Source of the DNA: Melampsora larici-populina 98AG31
Lineage: Eukaryota > Basidiomycota > Pucciniomycetes > Pucciniales > Melampsoraceae
Direction of reading: 5' to 3'
Assembly (NCBI RefSeq): GCF_000204055.1
Contig: NW_006768838.1
Location: 392,140-419,584, forward strand
DNA length: 27,445 bases
The position numbers were made by a program, and so were the translations under genes. The notes below the pieces were generated by a model. It saw nothing but the letters and a program-made list of their open reading frames with translations. It searched no databases and was not told the DNA's origin. Positions 20,269 through 27,445 of the stretch are shown here, in pieces. Position 1 is the first letter of the stretch. Each line of letters opens with the position of its first letter.

Positions 20269-20392
20269 TTGTTCTATGTTCACTAACCTTGGGTTGTTCT
20301 TATGGTCACCAACCTTGGGTTATTCTATGGTCACCAACCTGGGTTGTTCTATGGTCACCAACCTTGGGTTGTTATATGGTCACCAACCTAGG
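20269..20392 (+). repeat. 25-bp minisatellite, five copies
   Basis: The unit TTGTTCTATGGTCACCAACCTTGGG is repeated about five times with small changes and single-base indels. As 25 is not a multiple of three, each frame cycles through the unit, giving repetitive peptides such as VLWSPTLG that should not be taken as a protein. Confidence 0.92.
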
Positions 20393-20395
20393 AGA

Positions 20396-20650
20396 GTCAA
20401 CGCCACCGGCGCTCCGCCCGAAATAGCGGCGGCCGGGCGGTATCACAGCGCCCGCTTCGCTCACGCTATGGTTTTGGACAGATAGCGGGTCGTTTTCCCT
20501 GCTATAGCTATGGTCCTACCCCCAAACACCGTAGCGGTTTGGACATCTGTAGTCTATAGCGGATTTCCACAGTGCTATGTGGTGACAGAGCGCTCACAAG
20601 CGCTTAGCGCCAAGGGGCCACATAGCGACCCATAGCGTGCAGATGCAGGT
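20396..20650. repeat. GC-rich island with repeated ATAGCG / CGCTAT words
   Basis: A 250-bp block (GCCACCGGCGCTCCGCCC ...) of sharply higher GC contains ATAGCG or TAGCGG at least six times and CGCTATGG in the other orientation, plus AGCGCTCACAAGCGCTT. The pattern is that of a small non-coding transposon with repeated transposase-binding words. Clear terminal repeats and a target duplication were not found. Confidence 0.4.
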
Positions 20651-20664
20651 CCAATGACATATAG

Positions 20665-20910
20665 TTGATGTATGAAACTCCAATGTATGAACCTCCAATG
20701 TATCAACCTTCAAGCAACTGGGTTGGTGAACTTGTATTGCATCTCAATCTATCATTTAACACAAAATTGATTGTTCTCGCTATTCAAAAGGCCAGAAGAT
20801 ACCAGTCGCATGGTTCAAAAAGGAACTCAAATATGGTGATATCGCCCTTGAAAACAAAGCACTCAATCTTTTAGCTTCTCTTGTTCTCAATGGAGGTTCT
20901 AAATTTTAAA
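20665..20910 (+). pseudogene. Unidentified coding fragment with a frameshift
   Basis: One frame opens MYETPMYEPPMYQPSSNWVG with repeated MYEPP-like units. A second frame then reads HKIDCSRYSKGQKIPVAWFK and KELKYGDIALENKALNLLAS to a stop near 20908. Both look coding and have no stops over their length, so they may be one ORF broken by a shift near 20770. I do not recognise the protein. Confidence 0.3.
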
Positions 20911-21023
20911 GTGAGCACAAAAATTGGAATGATCAACCAAAGAAGATATGCAACCCAATTAAACTCAAATATTTTGACTTCAATGACTTTTGACTTAACT
21001 ACTTTTGCAGATGAAAAAATGAT

Positions 21024-21743
21024 GTGTATCAAACCAGTAGCAGTATGATTTCAAACATTCAGCTTCATCTTCCTTTATCAGTTGATTTACAGAGTCTTCT
21101 GAAGATGGACCTGATACAACTTCAGACAGTCTTGCTACTCTCTGTTTGCCATATACATTTCCTGACCCAACTCATAATCCAGATCCAACTGACAACAAAC
21201 ACTCTGATCCATCTACTCCAGACTGGCCTCCGGCTTCCAAAAGCCGTTCAGTGCGTCCGAAAGCCATTCAGTGCTTCTGAAATCCGTTCAGTTGCTGACC
21301 CCTTTCACGAGCATGACATCTTCACCCTTTACGATCAAACAGCTAGTGAGCTTGGAGGCATGCTCTACAAAAGATCCCCGACTCGGAACTCCAACAGCCC
21401 CCATGTCTCCCATTGGCCAAATCTTTACAAATCCAATGGTCCTCCTGGTCTGACGGAAATTCATTCGCTGGATTTGGATACAACTAGCAATCAGCCCGAC
21501 CTTTCATCTGATCCTCAAGTTCTCTGCACTAGTCAATTGTCCAGTATGGCTCAAGTCACTTCTCCGGCTCCCCTGTCAGACTCAATCACCGCTTGCCATG
21601 AGCTGAATGTCTATTTACTTGGCAAGCCAATGCTGAAATGCGAAATCTGTACCTTCCTCAATAAATGCCATTCAAAGATGATTCTGAACTATCCGATTCA
21701 TCTTGAGAAAGTGGTCTTAATTTGTACCAAAAACAAGAGATAG
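21024..21743 (+). CDS. Unidentified 239-codon reading frame, possibly frameshifted at its start
   Basis: This is the longest intron-free frame of the window. Its first 75 codons look like an out-of-frame reading: another frame over 21060-21290 gives a polar, coding-like peptide (SSEDGPDTTSDSLATL, DPTHNPDPTDNKHSDPSTP). From about 21255 the annotated frame itself becomes convincing (ASEIRSVADPFHEHDIFTLY, DQTASELGGMLYKRSPTRNS, CEICTFLNKC). The switch falls in three imperfect 20-bp repeats (CCGTTCAGTGCGTCCGAAAG type, 21239-21297), so an indel by slippage is likely. A CAG acceptor-like site just upstream (near 21010) would suit an exon start. The C-x2-C ... C pattern near the end could bind a metal. 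I know of no family for it. Confidence 0.35.
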   Translation: MYQTSSSMISNIQLHLPLSVDLQSLLKMDLIQLQTVLLLSVCHIHFLTQLIIQIQLTTNTLIHLLQTGLRLPKAVQCVRKPFSASEIRSVADPFHEHDIFTLYDQTASELGGMLYKRSPTRNSNSPHVSHWPNLYKSNGPPGLTEIHSLDLDTTSNQPDLSSDPQVLCTSQLSSMAQVTSPAPLSDSITACHELNVYLLGKPMLKCEICTFLNKCHSKMILNYPIHLEKVVLICTKNKR

Positions 21744-21959
21744 GATGATGATAAGAGACTTGTTCATTGAGAAAGACCACTCTAGCTTTTTTGTTATCAT
21801 CAGGTTTACAACTTGAGCCAGATACTGTAATAGCAATTGTAGAAATTGATCAAACTTCAGTTGTGTATGTACTACATACTCGCTTGACTATCGGTATCTC
21901 TGAGGCTATGGCAGACCAATCAAGATTGGAAGACAAGAAGGTGAGAATAAAAAATACCT

Positions 21960-22111
21960 TTTGTGCCTCGCTTTGAGTCGCCATTGTTCCTATAATTTTC
22001 CCATAGCGGAGCAGAGCAATTTTTATTGCCGCACCGCTTTGAGATCTTGTCGCAAAACCGCTCCGCTTGGAAAAACAGGGCATATAGCACAGAGGAGCGG
22101 AGCGCTGTGAG
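21960..22111. repeat. GC-rich block with GCGGAGCG / CGCTCCGC words
   Basis: It contains ATAGCGGAGCAGAGC, ACCGCTCCGCTTGG and GAGGAGCGGAGCGCTG within 120 bp, in both orientations. The words overlap those of the GC-rich block at 20396-20650, suggesting fragments of related small elements. Ends were not identified. Confidence 0.35.
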
Positions 22112-22700
22112 TGTTGGGAGAGTTCTACTTAGGGGAAGTAGAATCCTGATATGAGTGAAGGGTATTACTTACTTTTAATCAGGGAACAGATTAACGTATG
22201 AAGATATCACTAGTCTTATCTTTATAAGACTCTTGATGTTACTTCAGTAGAACTTTAAGATGTGCTTAAAAGTAGTGTGTAATAAAGCTTGGGGGGAAAT
22301 CCTGAAGGCTGAGAGAGGAGGGGTTTTTATACTCTCCTCTCCAAACCTAACTGTGGTGAGATTTGTTTACATCCATACTTTGGTTTAGGGTTTGATTATC
22401 ATTATTAGTTATGATTATTACTGATAATACTCGGTTACATATACATGTTGTGTGTAATGTGTAATATAATCATTTTGACTCTTGACACTGAGTTATGAGG
22501 TGTAAATGATATTTTATTACATATTACATATCATTTCAAATGTATGTGTGTATGTAATTCAAATATATATATGATTTATTACATGTTACATATGTTTTGT
22601 AAGCTCTATGTGCATGTAATTAGGTTTCTGAAGGTGTTTATATATATCACAAGTTAGTCTTTGGGTACATACATATGTACCCAGGGCTGACACAACCCCC
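22112..22700. mobile_element. Possible solo LTR
   Basis: Starting TGTTGGGAGAGTTCTAC, the sequence has an AATAAA (about 22280), a GGAGGGGTTTTTATACTCTCCTCTCC-like core with a TATA-like box (about 22316-22345), and a long AT-rich tail. No coding sequence lies beside it. This is the general make-up of a copia-type LTR. The right end is not clear: neither a closing CA nor a 5-bp duplication can be assigned securely. Confidence 0.3.
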
Positions 22701-22912
22701 AAACCAGCCGGTTTGTCCTACTATTGGCGGGCTCCAGAGTTCTGACTGACCCCTGGACCCATTGCAAAACCATTGAATAACCTGTTGGATCGTGAGCATG
22801 GATATCAGGATGACTGGTCAAAAAATCACTGGTTACAAATCAACCAGAGCCCCAAGCCAAATAACACAGTGAGTGGCCATCCCAAGCCCAAACCCAAGTC
22901 TCAGGACACTCA

Positions 22913-22937
22913 CCCGCCCCCTGTCCCGACCCCACCC
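22913..22937 (-). other. G-quadruplex-prone tract on the minus strand
   Basis: The plus strand reads five C-runs, giving on the minus strand GGG-T-GGGG-TC-GGG-ACA-GGGGG-C-GGG. Loops are one to three bases, the classic strong G-quadruplex pattern. A second, weaker G-run cluster lies on the plus strand at about 23488-23515. Confidence 0.6.
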
Positions 22938-24060
22938 AAAGACTCCCTGATATGTTATCACATGTGTGCAAATAAGCAGTGAGCCTGGATAGAACCAAAG
23001 TACAAGGGCTTGTCTCAACTCCAACAGAAGTTGCCCAATTTTTTGATCCTGCTCAAGTTGCGCAGGCAAAGTTGATATATGCTTGATTTTGGTTTTTTAT
23101 GATTGTGAAAAGAATTATAGCCTTAGCTTCTGTCTGTATGGTAACAAGTACTGGAGTTGTAAAGAACAACACATTGATAAACCTTGGCCAAATGAATGAC
23201 TGAAGCTGCAAGCTTGCAAGGCATGGAGAGCAAATGTTATGGAAACAAATAGGTTGATGAAACCGTTCAATCCTTGGTCTACATACCACAGTGTTTGAAA
23301 GGTGGTCTCAACATTCACCAGATCCCACAATCACAAGGTGTACGAAGAGCTGAAAGCAGTGACTTGAAATGCATCTCCCGCAGATTCCCACGCTGGGTGC
23401 TGGTTTTTGCAACTCTTCCCAGTTCAAGGCTGGAACCCACAGGTAGGTTTATTTTTCTGAGGCTGACCCTGTGCCCCTACCCTAAGCGGGGTGAGGTTTG
23501 GGGGGTTTGGGGCTCAGGTCAAGTTACAAACCCTCGGCTTGGGGATGTGTACATGATTTTTTCCCCGTCATTTATCTGAAATTTGGGCATACAAATCACA
23601 CAGAGGGCATACAGCTGTTTCAGCAAGAATTTAGCTTCTTTGAAAATCTCTTCACAGTCCCAAACCAGGCCTTTGGCTCTCTGCTAATTTGGAGACTGCA
23701 GAAAAATCAACACCTGTAAACAAGAGTTTTGTCTGGATTTGCTTGCTGTGGTGACAACTTGATTCACAAAAAAGTGGTCAATCTTTCTTGAAACAGCTGT
23801 CAATCAGTCAGCTTGAACCATTCTGAGTGTCTATTACAAGTTACAAGGCTTTCACTGTGTTCAAATCCCCCATGCTGTTTTATGCAAGGCCTAAATGTAC
23901 TGATTATGAAGCTTATTGACCCTTGGATTTCCAAGGATAGAAACCTACTGGTCCTCTGCATATCACATCACCACCACTGCACAGGAATTATGATTTCTCG
24001 GGAGAAAACAGTTGGCCCCAGCAGGGAATTGGGCTGCGCTGTGGTGTGATTTTGCGCAGT
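22938..24060. other. No recognised gene
   Basis: Several open frames occur on both strands (for example 23274-23579 plus, 23053-23330 minus), but they overlap each other and lack motifs or plausible splice sites. The region is likely decayed repeat DNA. Confidence 0.35.
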
Positions 24061-24082
24061 GGCTGAAATACGACGGGGCCCT

Positions 24083-24161
24083 TGCGGTGTAAAACGGCGC
24101 GGTGGTATTTTTGGCAAATCCCTATGCACTGTCACCAGCGCACCCGCAGTTTACACGCAGT
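24083..24161. repeat. Imperfect palindrome inside a GC-rich island
   Basis: The left arm GCGGTGTAAAACGGCGCGGTGG (24084-24105) pairs with the right arm, whose complement reads CTGCGTGTAAACTGCGGGTGCGCTGG (24134-24161), across an approximately 29-bp loop. The surrounding 24040-24200 is GC-rich like the MITEs of this window, so it may be another small foldback element; ends and target duplication were not found. Confidence 0.4.
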
Positions 24162-24660
24162 GACCTACGCTGCGGGTCGGGGGTTGCCACCAGTGGCAGT
24201 GCACATTGCATGAAATCAAATCAGGCCATACACTTAAAAACACACACTTTGAACAAGAGAACAGATGGACATATGTGCACAAAAATGATGAAGATGATCT
24301 GGTTCAATTGTTGTCCGTTGAGCCAGGTGGTAAATAAATCGTGAAGAGAAACTAAACATGGTTGGATTTCTGAGTGAATAGAAGGATAGACCAGTATAGA
24401 CCAGTCGTTAGAAAAGCAGAGGGGAGATTACTGTTTGAGTACCTTCAATCTCACCAGGATGAGTGAAGCCCACGATCTGATGCGATTCAATGCAAAAAAT
24501 TATTTCCTGCAGAAGAATTAAGGGGGATCCTACAACGAGCATGTTTCTGTTTGATGAACAAGTATTTTTCTAAACCCTTGAGAGGAGATATCCGCACACA
24601 CGCTAATATTTGGAGAAATACCAAGGTAATACTATAAGTTTATTATGGCCAACATGATCT

Positions 24661-24735
24661 TCACTCCGGCATACTTTCCGGCACCGCCAAATCACCAGTC
24701 AAAACCAATTTGTTGGATGGTTTCAAAGGTCTTTA
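24661..24735 (+). mobile_element. Relic related to the 15280-15603 MITE
   Basis: The stretch shares, in the same order, ACTCCGGCA, CACCGCCAAATCACCAGTC and TGGATGGTTTCAAAGGTCTTT with the interior repeats of the MITE at 15280 (CCGCCAGATTATCCAGTCACTGGATGGTTTCAAAACCCTTT type). It is short and truncated. Confidence 0.45.
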
Positions 24736-24987
24736 AGTAGTACTACAATTATGTTGATGCCAAACTCAATCGATTTTGGGTCACTACTTTATAATTCTGT
24801 ATGGCGCGAGGGTTTAGATACCCGTCCTCTAGATTGATAATCAGGTGTGGTATGGCAGAGTACAAAGCTCAAGTTGTGGATGCATATATAGCTAGTAATT
24901 AAAATAAAGTTAAATATCGCTTAAATGTACCTTATCCCAGTTTGTATTCTTGATCGCTTTGTGCTGAGCTAAGAATGCTGGATGCGA

Positions 24988-25520
24988 TCAGTTGGGGGTT
25001 CTCAGGAGAGGAAGGAGGGTATCTGGCGTCATCCAGAGGCCTGCGATGAACCGTGAGATGTACAAGCAAAAAGAGAGAAGCCAATCTTGAAAAAATACCA
25101 CCGCTGATGGTTTAGTGGCATAGTGCGCGGCCTTCTTTTCATAACCCGTATCTTGACTGTCCTCCGATCTGACGTATGATTCGATTTGATGGTACATGAG
25201 GGGTAGGACGGCTTCAGTTCATCTTATGTACAGACCTCCAACACAAGTGTAAGCATAAGAAATTAGATCACGATTTTGTAACTGTGTCTATGGTGGAAAG
25301 TAACATTTCGATTGGTGATGTTGTCATCCCTGGTACGGCACGAGGCTGGTCAAATGCAATGCCGACATTCCTGAAACGGCTCATAACCAAGCCTCGGGCC
25401 TTTGGCGCGAGGGACTTTGCTAAGTTGGTCATAGCCTCGTCTTTCGCAAGAGCCCGTGACAATTGAGATGCGAACAATCTTTGAGCTTGTCTTGCTTATT
25501 TGGTATACCATTCACCCGTT
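24988..25520 (-). pseudogene. Two coding-like segments of an unidentified minus-strand gene
   Basis: The right segment (about 25500-25268) reads ARQAQRLFASQLSRALAKDE, AMTNLAKSLAPKARGLVMSR and VGIAFDQPRAVPGMTTSP. The left one (25212-24988) reads TEAVLPLMYHQIESYVRSED, SQDTGYEKKAAHYATKPSAV and a hydrophobic tail ending LLRTPN. Both are stop-free and look like real protein. I could not join them with canonical splice sites in a consistent phase, so they may be a broken gene or two unrelated exons. No family is recognised. Confidence 0.3.
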
Positions 25521-25803
25521 ATGATCTTGCCAAACACTATCTCATCTCGGGACCGCTCTACGAAAGCTGGCTATGCCAAAACAAAAATATGTCTGTTCTC
25601 CTGGCAATAAATGCTAGGCAGCAGGCTTCAGCGGTGATCTGCTGCACTCTCCTATTACTATGCAAATGTTTCCATACAGCATCATATTCATAGCTCGAAC
25701 ATGACGCGAAGGATGCCTTTTCCAGCGCGCGACGAAGACATCTTGCTTCTCGAGAAGCCAAGCTGAGATTTGAGAATTTATCAGAGCGGGACCGGCTTAT
25801 CAA

Positions 25804-26159
25804 TCCAGCTTGACTTTGGCTTTAGTCGTAATCTTTCGATACCTTTGTCAATCCATCCTTCCATCGATTCACTATTTAGATCCATACAGATCCTATACCC
25901 CTCCACCATTTTCGTTTTCGTTTGAAGAGTGTGAATTGCTTACGAAAATCCACTCCTGCTTAGTTTATGCACGTATCTCCCCATCACTCGACCCCCCACA
26001 CACACCCTATCTGTACCCCCCTGTCACCTATTGCCTTTGTGACGTCTGCACACGCTGAAAGACCAAAAGCTTTTAAGCTTTAAAGTTGTTATCTAACTTC
26101 AAATGATATCATGTTAATCCAGTGCCTATAATGCTGGTTTGCGCTCAAATTTCCCTATC
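25804..26159 (+). other. Pyrimidine-rich stretch, possible promoter or leader
   Basis: The sequence is rich in C and T (ACCCCCCACACACACCC, TCTGTACCCCCCTGTCACC) between minus-strand and plus-strand coding remnants. CT-rich tracts are common near fungal transcription starts. No start codon with a convincing ORF follows directly. Confidence 0.25.
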
Positions 26160-26217
26160 ATAGATCGAGCCCACTTCGAGAAACCTCAATAGATCAAGCC
26201 CACTTCGAGAAACCTCA
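26160..26217 (+). repeat. 29-bp tandem duplication, two copies
   Basis: ATAGATCGAGCCCACTTCG... (26160-26188) is repeated immediately (26189-26217) with one G/A difference, each copy ending GAGAAACCTCA. Confidence 0.95.
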
Positions 26218-26414
26218 GATAGGAGCGAAACGCTATCACGATTCTCAACACCCTGGTCGGAAGTAGAAAAGTAAAAATCATGGACATCTTCAATACATGC
26301 ACTCGTGGACCTACAACAATTATCAAACCTTTCCTAGGATGTCATTGGTTGTTAATCTTGACTTGTACGAATCCATCTATCCTCTGAAGTTCCAAGTTGA
26401 TTTTGACTTATGAG

Positions 26415-27099
26415 CTCGTTCACTTTTTCATTGCGATGATTTATCAGTCATCTGGCTCCAACACATCCAATGCGCTTCAATCGGTAGAATCGGGACAGTA
26501 AATTCAACTGCGTCTGACGACCGCCCACCTATCAAGTTGTGCTCCGGCAAGATTTACGTGGTAGGAGACAGTCAGTACCCTGCTCTTGACATCTTTGGAA
26601 ATAGAAATCATCGGCCACACTTGATTGACCATCGACAATATCTGTAATCAAGGTGTTCTGCATGCTTTGGAGACATATGTAATCGAAGGGGCTCTCATAG
26701 AGCAACCTCTCTCACTCTTTCGAACTCGGGTTCATGAGGAGCCTATCAAATTCTTTTGGACGGAAAACTCCAACAGTCATTACGGTCATCAGGCTGGACT
26801 TAGCTTTGGTCTAGTAGCGTGGGTCCCCCTTGTAATTTTTTCCTCGACTCGTGTCAGCTGTACATCTGATCTACGTTCTTGCACTTTGGTTCTTTGTTGA
26901 GTGTAGACACGACTTATGCCGCGTTCTTTTTGGCTCTTCTTTATGGCAGCCAGAGACTCAGTGGTGTTTACAGGATGCTAGTCAAAGGCAAGCATGCGAT
27001 GATCTAGCAGATCGCTTGGCGGCTCAGGTCAAGGAGGTTGGAGCAGATCCAGTGACTCGACAATGGAATTTCGCGATTCAGGAGTTGATTGGATCATAA
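26415..27099 (+). pseudogene. Unidentified plus-strand gene remnant or multi-exon gene end
   Basis: Three coding-like segments follow each other in different frames. At about 26432-26640: HCDDLSVIWLQHIQCASIGR ... PPIKLCSGKIYVVGDSQYPA. At 26646-26830: GVLHALETYVIEGALIEQPL, SLFRTRVHEEPIKFFWTENS, GHQAGLSFGLVAW. At about 26905-27099: QPETQWCLQDASQRQACDDL, ADRLAAQVKEVGADPVTRQW, ending AIQELIGS at TAA 27097-27099. The last is hydrophilic with a regular helix-like pattern and is very likely real coding sequence. Between segments 2 and 3 the sequence is T-rich and could be an intron; between 1 and 2 there is hardly room for one, suggesting a frameshift. The 5' part is missing. No family is recognised. 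Confidence 0.4.
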
Positions 27100-27105
27100 G
27101 TGAGG

Positions 27106-27445
27106 AAGAGGCCCTCCTAACGTTGTTTTTTTAATTTTTAAAGTTAATCACGGGACAATTATATGATAGTTAGGTTATATGTCTGATAGTAGTTAGGTTG
27201 TATGTCGTGTGTTTAGTAATAATTCAGTCTCCCCCATTATAATATCATCACCTTGGTCAAGAAGGAGAGTATCTTTAGTGTGACATTGCAGACCAAGCAC
27301 TGAAATGTATCCAATAGACCTCACCGCAAGACTCTGTAGGCATTAACTGCTACACGTAGTCAAAGATCCGCCTACATTATTGCACCAGGAGATGTGCATT
27401 TGAGGTCACACACTTCCGAGCGATTAAGGTATATCCTTTGCTAGA
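27106..27445. other. 3' flank to the window edge
   Basis: Downstream of the stop at 27099 is AT-rich DNA with a short duplicated word (GATAGTTAGGTTATATGTCT and GATAGTAGTTAGGTTGTATGTC, about 27164-27206). No gene is seen. Confidence 0.4.

Noticed and set aside
20199..20485. Repetitive WSPTLG peptides as a protein
   Set aside because: They arise from translating a 25-bp minisatellite in successive frames.
22112..22868. Exact LTR boundaries using the 5-bp word GTGAG on both sides
   Set aside because: GTGAG recurs by chance within 800 bp and the proposed right end (ACA before 22869) has no other support, so I only report a possible LTR.
25090..25190. tRNA-like A-box on the plus strand (TTTAGTGGCATAGTGCGCGG)
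   Set aside because: No matching acceptor stem, no plausible anticodon arm and only a weak B-box-like GATTCGATTTG; it overlaps a coding-like minus-strand segment.

Overview
The window looks like eukaryotic, fungal DNA. The one complete gene, an alpha-1,3-glucanase, is split by nine short GT-AG introns of 52 to 105 bp. The rest is mostly AT-rich, transposon-riddled DNA. The mix of a GH71 enzyme, a DIRS-like retroelement whose reverse transcriptase motifs (GVAGCG, FRWVD) I associate with basidiomycetes, a BED-finger hAT transposase and many small terminal-inverted-repeat elements fits a basidiomycete, quite possibly a rust fungus (Pucciniales). That assignment is inferred from style and families, not from a marker gene.

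Layout. 1-673: start of an unidentified minus-strand gene running off the left edge. 674-2282: intergenic. 2283-4544: intact secreted GH71 endo-1,3-alpha-glucanase, ten exons, 485 aa. 4545-5343: nothing recognised. 5344-10655: remains of a DIRS-like tyrosine-recombinase retrotransposon in order: Arg/Gly-rich ORF, gag-like acidic fragment, zinc-knuckle-like fragment, reverse transcriptase, RNase H, start of the recombinase. It carries many stops and shifts. It is interrupted by a 305-bp hAT-type MITE (9244-9548), a GTATC-rich insert (about 9557-9965) and a head-to-tail group of about 149-bp modules (10653-11118). 11119-12487: little apart from an 80-bp tandem duplication. 12488-13575: a less AT-rich island holding a minus-strand multi-exon gene for a secreted protein with a probable RlpA-like double-psi beta-barrel, carrying one in-frame TAG. 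13576-15279: degraded coding scraps. 15280-15603: a second MITE with a perfect 8-bp target duplication. 16217-19840: a dead hAT transposase gene (BED finger to dimerisation domain) with an internal inverted duplication. 20000-22110: minisatellite, two GC-rich islands and a 239-codon unidentified reading frame. 22112-about 22700: possible solo LTR. 22700-24900: G-quadruplex-prone DNA, a palindrome and a MITE relic. 24988-27105: unplaced coding fragments on both strands, and a 29-bp tandem duplication.

Two genes plausibly serve the fungus itself: the GH71 enzyme, which would act on cell-wall alpha-1,3-glucan, and the DPBB protein, which would be secreted if expressed. They do not form a visible pathway. 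The rest is best read as nested transposon insertion and decay. I found no CRISPR array, rRNA, convincing tRNA, or clear new defence or biosynthetic system.
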